In this document: piece by piece, positions 1 through 10,940 of the stretch
How the letters are laid out: each line of letters opens with the position of its first letter
How positions within the stretch are numbered: the stretch's first letter is position 1
Source of the DNA: Malus domestica
Taxonomy: Eukaryota > Streptophyta > Magnoliopsida > Rosales > Rosaceae
NCBI RefSeq assembly: GCF_042453785.1
Contig: NC_091665.1
Coordinates: 25,573,501-25,637,500 of the forward strand
Reading direction: 5' to 3'
DNA length: 64,000 bases
Made by a program: the position numbers and the translations under genes
The notes under the pieces: generated by a model
What the model was told of the DNA's origin: nothing
Database searches by the model: none
The model's input: the letters and a program-made list of their open reading frames with translations, nothing else

Positions 1-2714
1 TATTATACTTCTATTAAGTATAAAATAAGTTTTTGTGGTATCTACTAGTGTAAATACTTTAAATTAAAGATCAAATTTATTCATTACATTCTTATAGGGT
101 CGAGGAGTGTATCTGTAAAAAATCATCAAAATCGGAGCTTAAATAACCGTTAAATTATGATTTTTCGTTCATAACCGTCGAAAACTTTTGTTCCGTTACG
201 TAATCTTTGAATGTTTGTTTTTTACAATTGTTTACGTTTGCAATCTCGGAATGTGTACAAATAAGTTTGACGGTTGGATCGTTGAAAAAAGTTTCGTAGA
301 ATGCATATTGCATCAAAACGGTAGATTAAACAAACACTTAGAGTTAATATTATACTTCTATTAAGTATAAAATAAGTTTTTGTGGTATCCACTAGTGTAA
401 ATACTTTAAATTAAAGATCAAATTTATTCATTACATTCATATAGGGTCGAGGAGTGTATCTGTAAAAAATCATCAAAATCGGAGCTAAAATAACCGTTAA
501 ATTGTGATTTTTTGTTTATAACCGCTGATAACTTTTGTTCCGTTACGTAATCTCTGAATGTTTGTTTTTTACGATTTTTTACGTATGAAATCTTGGAATG
601 TGTACAAATAAGTTTGACGGTTGGATCGTTAAAAAAAGTTTCGTAGAATGCATATTGCGTCAAAATAGTAGATTAAACAAACACTTAAAGTTAATATTAT
701 ACTTCTATTAAGTATAAAAAAATGATTTTTAGTGTAAATACTTTAAATTAAAGATCAGATTTATTCATTACATTCTTATAGGGTCGAGGAGTGTATCTAT
801 AAAAAATCATCAAAATCGGAGCTAAAATAACCGTTAAATTGTGATTTTTCGTTTATAACCGTCGAAAACTTTTGTTCCGTTACGTAATCTCTGAATGTTT
901 GTTTTTTACGATTTTTTATGTATGCGATCTCAGAATGTGTACAAATAAGTTTAACGGTTGGATCGTTGAAAAAGGTTTCGTAGAATGCATATTGCGTCAA
1001 AACAGTAGATTAAACAAACACTTAGAGTTAATATTATACTTCTATTAAGTATAAAATAAGTTTTTGTGGTATCTACTAGTGTAAATACTTTAAATTAAAG
1101 ATCAAATTTATTCATTACATTCTTATAGGGTCAAGGAGTGTATATGTAAAAAATCATCAAAATCGGAGCTTAAATAACCGTTAAATTGTGATTTTTCGTT
1201 TATAACCGTCGAAAACTTTTGTTCCGTTACGTAATCTCTAAATGTTTGTTTTTTACGATTTTTTATGTATGCGATCTCGGAATGTGTACAAATAAGTTTG
1301 ACGGTTGGATCGTTGAAAAAGGTTTCGTAGAATGCATATTGCGTCAAAACAGTAGATTAAACAAACACTTAGAGTTAATATTATACTTCTATTAAGTATA
1401 AAATAAGTTTTTGTGGTATCTACTAGTGTAAATACTTTAAATTAAAGATCAAATTTATTCATTACATTCTTATAGGGTCAAGGAGTGTATATGTAAAAAA
1501 TCATCAAAATCGGAGCTAAAATAACCGTTAAATTGTGATTTTTCGTTTATAATCGTCGAAAACTTTTGTTCTGTTACGTAATATCTGAATGTTTGTTTTT
1601 TACGATTTTTTATGTATGGAATCTCATAATGTGTACAAATAAGTTTGACGGTTGGATCGTTGAAAAAAGTTTCGTAGAATGCATATTGCATCAAAACAGT
1701 AGATTAAACAAACACTTAAGAGTTAATATTATACTTCTATTAAGTATAAAATAAGTTTTTGTGGTATCTACTAGTGTAAATACTTTAAATTAAAGATTAA
1801 ATTTATTCATTACATTCTTATAGGGTCGAGGAGTGTATCTGTAAAAAAATCATCAAAATCGGAGTTTAAATAACCATTAAATTGTGATTTTTTGTTTATA
1901 ACCGTCGATAACTTTTGTTCCGTTACGTAATCTCTGAATGTTTGTTTTTTTACGATTTTTTATATATGCGATCTCGGAATGTGTACAAATAAGTTTGACG
2001 GTTGGATCGTTGAAAAAAGTTTCGTAGAATGCATATTGCGTCAAAACAGTAGATTAAACAAACACTTAGAGTTAATATTATACTTCTATTAAGTATAAAA
2101 TAAGTTTTTGTGGTATCTACTAGTGTAAATACTTTAAATTAAAGATCAAATTTATTCATTACATTATTATAGGGTCGATAAGTGTATCTGTAAAAAATCA
2201 TCAAAATCGGAGCTAAAATAACCGTTAAATTGTGATTTTTCGTTTATAACCGTCGAAAACTTTTGTTCCGTTACGTAATCTCTAAATGTTTGTTTTGTAC
2301 GATTTTTTATGTATGCGATCTCGGAATGTGTACAAATAAGTTTGATGGTTGGATTGTTGAAAAAAGTTTCGTAGAATGCATATTGCGTCAAAACAATAGA
2401 TTAAACAAACACTTAAAGTTAATATTATACTTCTATTAAGTATAAAATAAGTTTTTGTGGTATCTACTAGTGTAAATACTTTAAATTAAAGATCAAATTT
2501 ATTCATTACATTCTTATAGGGTCGAGGAGTGTATCTGTAAAAAAATCATCAAAATCGGAGCTAAAATAACCGTTAAATTGTGATTTTTCGTTTATAACCG
2601 TCGATAACTTTTGTTCCGTTACGTAATATTTGAATGTTTGTTTTTTTACAATTTTTTACGTATGCAATCTTGGAATGTGTACAAATAAGTTTGACGGTTG
2701 GATCGTTGAAAAAA
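1..2714. repeat. Tandem array of ~347-bp repeat, eight copies
   Basis: Near-identical units begin at about 1, 348, 695, 1032, 1379, 1727, 2076 and 2423, giving spacings of 347, 347, 337, 347, 348, 349 and 347 bases. The last copy stops near 2714 and the array runs off the left window edge. The 337-base unit has a short deletion near 720. Each unit starts with an AT-rich block and includes a stretch that is open on the minus strand for about 70 codons in several copies. No known protein family is recognised in that reading. The array adjoins what looks like the right end of a DNA transposon (about 2925-3095), so it may be the internal tandem repeat of that element or a local satellite. Confidence 0.95.
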
Positions 2715-3095
2715 ACTTGTCATTAAGAGTGTTTATATATTTTTTCTATATTTTTTTACACTTCTATATTAATTAAAAAACTATTAAAGACTTTAGATAA
2801 GCGAAAATATACTTAAAACAAAATTGCGTTTTTATGTTTTGGATGTGATAATATGGAATGTATATACTTATTTAGTATTATGTTTTTCATTTGATTATTT
2901 ATTGGTTTAAAATATATTTTCCTTAACGGGTAACGGGTCGGGTCATATTACCTGTTAATATTATCGGGTCGATTTCGGGTCGGGTCATTTTACCCGTTTA
3001 TTTTAACGGGTGTTACACGACACGACCCGTTAAGATATCGGGTATGACACGAAAACGACACGAACACGGAAAACACGACACGAATGCCAGGTCTA
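2715..3095. mobile_element. Probable right terminus of a DNA transposon with GTGTCGTGTC-type subterminal repeats
   Basis: After an AT-rich stretch the sequence becomes densely repetitive in GGGTCGGGTC, ACCCGTT and ACACGACACGA motifs (2925-3080) and ends at 3095 with GCCAGGTCTAG, whose reverse complement starts CTAGACCTGGC. Such subterminal repeats and tips occur on plant hAT- or Mutator-like non-autonomous elements. The left end is outside the window, so the family and target duplication cannot be tested. Confidence 0.45.
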
Positions 3096-3097
3096 GT

Positions 3098-3373
3098 TGC
3101 AATCAAAAGGAGTTATTAACATCACATTAATTTACTTCTTAAATTGCTTTAAGAAATTTCAGTTATAGACTTTGAAATGAAAAAATATGCGGTGCAAACT
3201 TTACCAGTTGATGCAGATCAAATCAAAGCGTAATTCAAATTCAAACAAGAAATAAAACAAAACGGTTTGATTGCATAACTCCTTAAGCTAAAATCAATTG
3301 ACTTTCAATATTGGTAATAAAACAAAACATAAATATATTTAAATATTTAAATAAAAACATATTTGTTCCAACA
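3098..3373 (-). repeat. 3' LTR of Copia-derived element
   Basis: This copy is nearly identical to 5088-5363; the clearest difference is T versus G seven bases before the TGTTGG end. It lies next to the purine tract at 3374-3386. Confidence 0.85.
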
Positions 3374-3874
3374 ATCCCCCACTTGTTTTTATTTAAAAAC
3401 TATATATCAACCAACATATAATAAAGCTATGCATAAGTAAAGGTGTTTCTCAACTTGAACCTGGTTAGTGATCCAGATTATACTAGAGTAACTTATAGTT
3501 TTGAACTCTATCTCTGACAACACCACGCACATAACTTTATTAAGGTGAAGTTCAAAAAGCCAGCACATTACGGCCATGTGCTTGTATCCCAGTATAGTGA
3601 ACGCTCTAGAAACTTACCCAAGATTTCATAGGAAGCGGTGTCACTTCCACATTCACATAGGTAAGACTATCAAGGATATTCATGTAGCTAGATATCCCAC
3701 TCAACATAGAGTATAGACCTTACTAAGAGAAAAAATCTCAACCTAAAACCGCTTCAGGATGCCATGCTTCTTAGGGATGGACATGAAATAATATTCCAAA
3801 TTAAAAATTAGCATGACTTCACTCATATCACTTGTGACTTGTTATTACCCTTTGAACCTATTTCTTGGGATCTC

Positions 3875-4050
3875 CAGTTTATAGGTTGGGTTGCTATCAC
3901 AAATGACTCAATTTTCTACGAGCTTTAGTCCCATCCCTTTCGAGGTTTTCCAAACTTTTTCTCATGTTAGTCCTTTCGTCAAAGGATTTTTCCAAACTTT
4001 TTCTCATGTTAGTCCTTTCGTCAAAGGATCAACTAAATTTTCTTCAGACC
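3875..4050 (-). pseudogene. Remnant of Copia pol (RNase H C-terminus)
   Basis: The minus strand encodes SEENLVDPLTKGLT, then a stop where Arg is expected, then EKVWKT and later ESFVIATQPI. This is the usual end of plant Copia polyproteins (the DPLTKGL motif). The segment is broken by a TGA stop and by the 42-base tandem duplication at 3946-4029. Nothing upstream of it in pol (reverse transcriptase, integrase, gag) is visible, so the element cannot code for its own movement. Confidence 0.8.
3946..4029. repeat. 42-base tandem duplication inside pol remnant
   Basis: The block containing CTCATGTTAGTCCTTTCGTC occurs twice with a period of 42 bases (3946-3987 and 3988-4029). Confidence 0.95.
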
Positions 4051-4068
4051 GTATATGATTGGAATCGT

Positions 4069-4151
4069 TTTCTCCCATAAAGGGGTATCTGACAGTAGGT
4101 TTCTCAACCATCCTGCTTCTTCTCCCATAAAGGGGTATCTGACAGTAGGTT
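4069..4151. repeat. Short direct repeat, 50-base spacing
   Basis: The block CTCCCATAAAGGGGTATCTG plus its following GACAGTAGGTT occurs at about 4071-4101 and again at about 4121-4151. Confidence 0.9.
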
Positions 4152-5087
4152 CATAAATTTTAGAAGAATTAGAACCCCCATATTTCGAAGATTAAAAAAT
4201 CAACCGATTACAAAAATCACAAGGCACATTTTCATAATCGCTATCAAATTAAAGAACATGAAAAATCAATGATTAAAAATTAAATAAACTCTCTCTTTAA
4301 AAACACTAAGCAATAAAACTACTGATTTTTCTGAAATGAAAGTAGCTCTCTGTGCACTTGGGGATGCTAATATACTTTTGAGCTCCAATGATATTTCATG
4401 CAGCGATAGAAAGTATAATACAAATATCAATGCATACGGCAGCAAAAACTAAAACCCAAAAGCATGTTAATTTGAATACATGCAGCAACAGCAGCCAAAA
4501 CCAATGCCTATTCTAATGCATGCAACGCATGAGAGAAACATAGATTATGATACGATAATGACTTGTAAAAAACATAACGCATGCAGCAACACTCTTAAAC
4601 AAACGATGAAGAAAATATGATTTTCTTTTCTTCCTAATGCATGGCAGATTGAATGCGTCTTAAAATTGTTGAAAACTGAAATAGAAAGGAACGAAGTTAC
4701 CCGAAAAATGTAGAAGCCTTGAGTGGTGAATGATTCTTGGGATGAGTCACAGACTAAGTCGCTCTCTTTAAGACATTTCGCGGCTCTGCCCAAAGTGTGC
4801 AAGCAGTACTCAAACACCACGTCATCCACATGATAAAATAGCCCATAACCTTCTCCTGCTAAGATTCTTCCTTGCACACCGGAAGAACCTTCGAACTCAC
4901 ACCCTTTCAATATGTTGCTTTTAAATCAATATATGTAAAACTTTTTTCCTTTCTTCTACTATTTCTACTCCACACCTTACTCATTTTTCTTTCTGTATCC
5001 TTATATATATATATAAAGAAATAGATGTTGGGGGGCTGTAAAACCGTAAGGATATAAAGAGAGTTTATGGGGTGCAAAACGGTCGGT

Positions 5088-5363
5088 TGCAATCAAAAGG
5101 AGTTATTAACATCACATTAATTTACTTCTTAAATTGCTTTAAGAAATTTCAGTTATAGACTTTGAAATGAAAAAATATGCGGTGCAAACTTTACCAGTTG
5201 ATGCAGATCAAATCAAAGCGTAATTCAAATTCAAACAAGAAATAAAACAAAACGGTTTGATTGCATAACTCCTTAAGCTAAAATCAATTGACTTTCAATA
5301 TTGGTAATAAAACAAAACATAAATATATTTAAATATTTAAATAAAAACATATTTGTGCCAACA
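5088..5363 (-). repeat. 5' LTR of Copia-derived element
   Basis: This partner of 3098-3373 lies 1990 bases away. On the minus strand it reads from TGTTGGC at 5363 to GCA at 5088. Confidence 0.85.
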
Positions 5364-6793
5364 AAAATTAAGCAACCCTAAACCAATATTAAGTTCGGAA
5401 GACTTCACAGAGGGTTGAGAACAGAGTTGGGTGGTTTATGAGCCGTCCTTTTCCAAGAGAGTAAGGTGGTATATGTTAGGTAGATTAAATTTCTAAATCA
5501 TGTGATGTTTACTAATAGGAAACAAACACGTTAATTAACACTTCAATATTAATCCAATCATCACCAATCAAGTCATATAACTTATAAAATTTAGTCTAAA
5601 TAATTAGTCTTTCTGGTAGTAGCTTTTTTAAACCTCTAACAATGTCATATTTTCAAAGGAAAACTAATGGAAATGGCTTGAAAACTTTGAGTTTTAACTG
5701 TAAGCACAAAATAAAGGATAAAGTGAATAGTATAAAGATTTACTTTTTAATGTAAAAATATGATTTTTCGTTAAAATGAATAATATCGAAAAATTTTCGT
5801 TAAAGTTCTTTTTTTTTTCAAAAGATACTCAGGTCAAATGGTATGCAAAAAATGGGGAAACAAGGGATACTATCACATCAAATGGCATGAAGTGCTGATA
5901 TTCTCTTGCATGCGATTCTCATGTGTGAATGCACGGACGAGTGTGACAAATCACTTCCCTAACTATATTACAAATAAATAAAAAAGCTTTAAATCTTTAT
6001 TTTCTGGGTAAATAAAAAACTGTAAAGCTGAAAAGGCAGACTGTGCTATTAGTATAAATGGTCACACTCGATCTTCCAATCATGCGTTTAGGTTTTGAGC
6101 AATCATTCATTAGGGTTCATGATGAACTTTGATAACAACCATTTCAAGCCGCTAGGTTTTGAGCAACTTTCCATTGTCGCGGCTAGTTGGCCTTTTTAAC
6201 CTGTTCATTGCTCACTGGGTAGGAACTAGGAAGTGTATGTGTGTGTGTGTATATCTGTATACATTAAACTACAAGAAAAAAAAATACCAGATTCAAGATG
6301 ACATATTTTTTATATTTTTCAAGATCGAGATTATATTTAAAATAGGATTCATAAAAAGGGAGAGACAGGTCAATAGACCGAAAAGAAATGGCACATGATG
6401 TCTCATCAATTTTTATTTTTTTATTTTTTAATTCTGTAAATTATATAATGCATGAATCGCCTTTTTTTCTTCTTAATCTGACATAGAATCACCTTTCAAG
6501 ATGAATAATGATGTATGACACTCAAATTATATATAATCACATAATGTACATCAAATATTGTAAATGGTAGCATGGGCATTTTAGGCTAATCTCATGGCCT
6601 TTGTATATTTTTTAGTTTTTAGTGTAGTTTCTACGTTAGACCAACTCTTCCCCACATGCTCTCGTGGTTGGAATTTGAATATTCCAAATCGAAGATCTTT
6701 TGGCATTTGAGAACAAAAGCTAGTTATAAGACTTGTTTAATTAATAGAGAATTGTTATTAGCATCTTAAAAATTTTATTTGCCACTCCTTGCA
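5364..6793. other. Intergenic, no gene seen
   Basis: AT-rich sequence with no exon structure or family match that I can support. It holds a short TG microsatellite near 6236-6254. Its right part (about 6735-6793) is AT-rich DNA abutting the LTR fragment that starts at 6794. Confidence 0.6.
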
Positions 6794-6993
6794 TGTCACG
6801 GTCCGTCCCGAACTTCTATTATCGATGATGTAAAATGACGGAATTGTCCTCGGACGTTAATTGATGTGTGTGAATTATTATTGGGTTAAATTGTTTTAGA
6901 TTGGTGACCCAATTAGAACTAAGACTTTTCTTAGTTTTGATTGGTGGCTTTTGGACCACACACACACTCATCTTTTCTCTCTCTCCTTCCCGT

Positions 6994-7027
<34 letters not shown>

Positions 7028-7560
7028 ACTCTCACTCTCTTTCTCCCTTCTTCGTACGGACCAACCCAGAAACCCTCTCAAACCTTGTAGATCGAAGGTT
7101 TTAAGATTACCATTGTGTTCGTGAGGACCATACGAGTTCAAAGGTACGATTTTCAAGTAAGGAAACCTTCGATTTCACGTGGAAACCCTAGCTCCGATTT
7201 TGTCACTGTTCATGCATACGTGAAATCTTATGTTTCAGGGAATTTGAAGCTTATAGGAAGCTTAAGGAGGTCCTCACGAGTCTCGGGGTACTTCGTTGGA
7301 AGAAATTGGACGTCAGAGGGTTGAGATCGACGTATATCTAGGTAAGCCGAACTATCGAGCTTTCCCGGGGAAAACCTAGTAGATTTTAAGCCTTGAAACT
7401 TATATAACGTGATTCTATATGTTATTAGCTTCATTTTGGTACCAATTTTGTGGAAAATGGTGAAGAAACGAAAGAGAATAAGCGATTTAAAGTTTTACCC
7501 AGAAGCCGGCGAAGTCACTGGCAACCGGCGACTTGCCGGAGAAGAAATGAGCATATTCCG
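6794..7560 (+). mobile_element. 5' part of a gypsy-type LTR, truncated
   Basis: It starts TGTCACGGTCCGTCCCGA, the style of Ty3/gypsy LTR ends, and runs parallel to the first ~730 bases of the complete LTR at 7860. Shared features in the same order are the GACCCAATT(A/G)GAACT block, a CT-rich stretch, the CCAGAA(G/A)CCGG block and a final ATATTCCGT. Similarity then stops and transposase coding sequence begins at 7563. It is a diverged, 3'-truncated member of the same LTR family as the neighbouring solo LTR. Confidence 0.7.
6993..7024. repeat. CT microsatellite
   Basis: An uninterrupted CT dinucleotide run lies within the LTR leader. Confidence 0.9.
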
Positions 7561-7562
7561 TT

Positions 7563-7859
7563 AAGAGAGCTTTTTGTGTTCTACAAGCACGGTGGAAGAT
7601 CATTAAGGAATCGACAAAAAGGTGGAGTCGAGAAAATTTGGACTCCATCATGATGTTTTCCATCATATTACACATTATGATTATGGAGGATGAATGAGAA
7701 GGGTATATTGATGGAGAGTCCGATGACGACTAAGAGGATCCAAATAGGTCAAGAAGGGCTTGTGCAAAAATATATGATGGGCCTAATTTGCCTTTCAATC
7801 CAAGAACTGGTACTATCTCTATAAATGAGTACATGAGGCGCTATAGGATGATACATTCC
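7563..7859 (+). pseudogene. PIF/Harbinger transposase remnant, part 1 (ALP1/HARBI1-like)
   Basis: One frame reads KRAFCVLQARWKIIKE at its start, matching the ERAFGVLQARF motif of plant PIF/Harbinger transposases (DDE nucleases). About 30 codons later comes IILHIMIMEDE, corresponding to the conserved LHNMI-EDE motif. The frame has two stops (TGA and TAA) and ends at CAT TCC, exactly where the solo LTR starts. The reading continues without a frame change at 10164, after the LTR and one copy of the ATTCC duplication. Only the C-terminal part of the protein is left; the catalytic N-terminal region is missing because the truncated LTR at 6794-7560 abuts it. Confidence 0.75.
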
Positions 7860-9018
7860 TGTGACAATCCATCCCGAATTATAATATATTTTGTCCTCGA
7901 TAGCGTGGAATTACTTTTATGCCCTTAAATGTTGAGTTGTGATGGTGTAAATGAGCTTAGGATTTGGACCCAATTGGAACTTAAGATTTTGTTTATTTTG
8001 TTTGGTTGCCCAAACCTGGACCATACATACGTTGATCTCTCTCTCTTTCTCCCGATTTTACTTCCATTTTCTGTACAACCGATACGGTCACTCCCTCAAC
8101 CCACCTCATCATTCATGGATCGAGGTTGTGGATGTTATTTTTGTGCTTCTTTCAAGCTTAGGAGTCGAGTTGTAGTTTTGGTTGGACGTGAGGACTTCGG
8201 AAACCCAAGAATCCATAATCTCCGATGAGGTGCTTTACTTTTATAGTGTGATCGTGGATGTTTTAAGGTGTTTTAAGGCTTGAGAAAGTCTCTAACCAGC
8301 TCCATAAGGATCCTAAGTTAATTTTGGAAGGTTTTAGACGTCGGAATACTCGAGTTCATCGAGTTGCAGGGTTGGCTGGTTTTCACGAAATGTTCCGGCA
8401 AGATTTCGTTGGTTTTAGGACTCCAAAATGGTAAGATCATATTCTCCTAGTTGAGAGCTTAATTTTGGTGAAAATTTTCATGAATTTTGGTTGAGAAATG
8501 GATGAGATATTGAAGTTCTAAGTTTTTCCAGAAACCGGTGATAGCAGCGGTGGCCGGCGCCGGACTCCGACGAACTAACGAAGAAGGAGAAGAATATTCC
8601 GTCAATTTTGATGGAATATGCTAATGGCATCGGGTAAATTAAACAGTATATTCCATTATTTAACAGAATATTCCCTAACGCCGTTAGGGAATCAATTAGT
8701 GTGCCAGGCACGTGCCTCCGTGTGGGTGGCACATGTGGTCGTGCCTTGGCCAGCTCGTGAAGGCGCGTGGGAACTTAGAATTTTTTTCTAAAAATATGGG
8801 GGTGTTCATGGTGTCAAGTAGACCATGATGGTATATTTAAACACCCCAATTGAGCAACGTATGAGAAGTTATTTCCTAATTTTGGATATGTGCTTAAAAT
8901 AACGTTATAATAGTTGTTTCACATATAGGTGAGACGTTTCCAGAGGACGAGCGTATTCAAGCGAGACTCAGGGGTTATGACCCTGCCACATACCAATGAG
9001 TGGGCTTTTGATTTTCAG

Positions 9019-9047
9019 TATATATATATACATATATATATATATAT

Positions 9048-9079
<32 letters not shown>
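9019..9079. repeat. AT/AC microsatellite
   Basis: About 60 bases of TA repeats interrupted by ACACACATAC. Confidence 0.95.
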
Positions 9080-9389
9080 GCTTGGTATTTTTCCCAGAAA
9101 ACTTATTTAAATGGTTTATGTTTTGAATGCCATGCTAAATGTTTTATATTTAGAATATGCATTTAGTGGTTGCATATATTATTGTTGGTGCTGTAAACGC
9201 TCAGGTAAGTTCCATGTGAGTTTATAGATGGTGGATGTGAGTTGCTTGGTTACGACTATATTTGATGTATTTAGAGCTCATAAACCTGCACCCCGGTGTT
9301 AGTGCTCCCGCCCGTGGTTAGGGCACAGTCCTTCACGTGATGTTCACCTCCCGCACCGTACACTCACCTTGGATCCAAGTTAGGTGCAC

Positions 9390-9600
9390 AGTCCTGTCGT
9401 ACAGACCACTATAGGTGGTTCCGACTCGTAGGTGACCTGCGATTATTCGCATAGTCTTCACGTGATCGTAACACTTGAGCATATTTATTTACACCCAGTC
9501 ATGTCGTACAAACCACTTTAGGTGGTTCCGACTCGTGTGCAGGTATATTTGATGAGCTATGGTTCAGCCGGACAGGCCACACTAGGTGGATCCGGCTGAT
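9390..9600. repeat. Three related inverted-repeat modules in the LTR
   Basis: Blocks near 9396, 9502 and 9571 share the pattern GACCACTATAGGTGGTTCC or a close variant, each with a short self-complementary ACCAC...GTGGT core. The first two are also followed by GACTCGT. They may form small hairpins in the LTR transcript. Confidence 0.7.
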
Positions 9601-10163
9601 ATGTTACTTTTCATTGATATACTTCATATGGTGGACTTATTTCATTATACTGAGATATTTGGCATGGTATACATGTGGATTTGCTATCCTGAGCATGGTT
9701 TGATATAGATATGTATTTTATTTTCTGGGAATTATACAGGTTTTCCAGCGAGGGGTTATTACTTTTGATAATTGAAATGGTTTTGAAAAGCTTTGTTTTT
9801 GCCCACTCACACTTTCTATTTTACGCCCATCCAGGTTCTAGGTAAAAGTGCTTGTTGGTGGCTTACGAGGAATTAACGACGGTTCTGACAAATTATCTCT
9901 AATGTAGGACCATCTTTGGTATTGTATAATTAGTATATGTCCTGCTGGACTACACTTAGGTTACCTATGCTCTAATTATGTGTAGTCACTCTTGAACCTC
10001 GTTACTTGCACCTATATGCTTGTCTAGTGTAAATTAATTAGCTTGGTTTTTTAATTATTCGCATTTTTATATATTCTTGTTTACTTCAGCATTGCGCACA
10101 TGGCTATGTCACCCTCACGTGACGGCCAGCACGCCTTGATTCTAGGTCGTGGTGTGTCATTCC

Positions 10164-10232
10164 CGTGCCTCAAACAAGTACCTACAACAGGACCTTGTTG
10201 CACATCTTTGGGCCAAAAGAAGCATGGAGTAG
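10164..10232 (+). pseudogene. PIF/Harbinger transposase remnant, part 2 (C-terminus)
   Basis: This continues the frame of 7563-7859: 22 codons including LQQDLVAHLWAKR, then TAG at 10230-10232. The D-LVEHLW pattern is the usual C-terminus of plant ALP1/PIF transposases. Two in-frame stops in part 1, the missing N-terminal half and the LTR insertion make the copy non-functional. Confidence 0.75.
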
Positions 10233-10858
10233 GCGTTTAAGTTTTATGTTGTTAAATGTTTTTAAAAATATTGTTTAAGTTTCATGTTGTTAAATGTTTT
10301 CGTTATGTTGTAAAATTTTTATGTTGGTTAATGTTATTTAATGTTGTTTCATATTGTTTAATGTTGTTTCATGTTACTTAATTTAATTTAATGTTGTATA
10401 ATGGCTTAGGAAGTTCTAGGAAAAAAAAATAGAATTTACAAAAAATATGAAACAAATTTTGTAAAATAGAAGTTATACAAAAAAAAATTGAATTTAAAAA
10501 TAGAAGTTATAGGAAAAAAATTGTAAAATAAAAAATAAAACTGTAAAAAACAATTCAAAAATAACGGCTAGCTAACATCAACTAGTCGTTGTATTAAAAT
10601 TTTTGACCTACCATTCCTGTCAGATATAACCGACAAGAATAATGCACAATGTTGTCGGTTATATCCGACAGGAATACTCAAAATTCTGGCCTAGCCTGGG
10701 GCTGGCTGGTTGGCTCATTTGGGCCAGCCAGTTGGCCCTTTGCCCTTTTTTGTCTAGTGTGGCCCACGAGCCATTTGGCCTAGCCCTCGATTGGAGACAA
10801 TTTTTGAGCGTTTTTCGGCCCTCTGGCCCTTTGGACCTTTCAGTTGGAAATGGTCTAA
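10233..10858 (+). mobile_element. 3' non-coding end of the PIF/Harbinger element
   Basis: T- and A-rich sequence after the transposase stop leads to a segment rich in GGCC and CTGGC and ends TTGGAAATGGTC followed by TAA (10856-10858). The reverse complement, TTAGACCATTTCCAAC, resembles the CATCTCCAAC-type inverted terminal repeats and TTA/TAA target sites of PIF/Harbinger elements. The matching left end was not found. Confidence 0.6.
10613..10675. repeat. Near-perfect 24-bp inverted repeat (hairpin)
   Basis: The left arm starting ATTCCTGTC and containing ATATAACCGACAA pairs with the right arm TTGTCGGTTATATCC plus GACAGGAAT. There is one mismatch, and a loop of about 15 bases. It lies in the 3' part of the Harbinger element. 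Confidence 0.9.
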
Positions 10859-10940
10859 GTAAGAGATCTTAGGTTTAATTCTCGCCAAATGCAAATTTGA
10901 ACCACATTATTGCTAGTTTATTGTGCGCTTAGTCCACTAT
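10859..10940 (+). mobile_element. Truncated tRNA-related SINE
   Basis: The sequence AGATCTTAGGTTTAATTCTC followed by GCCAAATGCAAATTTGAACC and ATTATTGCTAG matches, in order, the B-box and body of the SINE seen on the minus strand at 36471-36616. The A-box half is missing at the Harbinger border, so the Harbinger element may have inserted into the SINE. Confidence 0.6.

Larger units (their letters stand above)
3098..5363 (-). mobile_element. Non-autonomous Copia-derived LTR element
   Basis: Two direct repeats of 276 bases (3098-3373 and 5088-5363) enclose 1.7 kb. Read on the minus strand, each LTR begins TGTTGG and ends with GCA, and a purine-rich AAGTGGGGGAT tract sits just inside the downstream LTR, a typical Copia 3' junction. 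The only recognisable protein is the C-terminal tail of a Copia RNase H (about 3875-4050). I could not find matching 5-base target duplications (CTAGT on the left, AAAAT on the right) or a convincing primer-binding site, so one end may be rearranged. The interior also has two short tandem or near-tandem duplications. Confidence 0.8.
7860..10158 (+). mobile_element. Solo gypsy-type LTR, 2.3 kb, with target-site duplication
   Basis: The element starts TGTGACAATCC and ends GGTCGTGGTGTGTC(A). The five bases ATTCC flank it on both sides (7855-7859 and 10159-10163; the shared A makes the last base ambiguous). No internal retrotransposon sequence is present, so this is a solo LTR left by recombination between two LTRs. 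It interrupts a transposase reading frame that becomes continuous when the LTR and one duplication are ignored. The sequence resembles long Ty3/gypsy (Tekay/Del-like) LTRs of Rosaceae, which is inference. Internal features are the AT microsatellite at 9019-9079 and three hairpin-like repeats at 9390-9600. Confidence 0.88.

Noticed and set aside
424..2391. Repeated ~70-codon minus-strand frames in the tandem array as real genes
   Set aside because: They are copies of one repeat unit without a promoter, known domain or consistent start. I kept only the question of past coding constraint as a finding.
4545..5092. Two minus-strand frames inside the Copia-derived element
   Set aside because: No gag or other domain is recognisable. 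They lie in the leader region of a non-autonomous element and look like chance frames.
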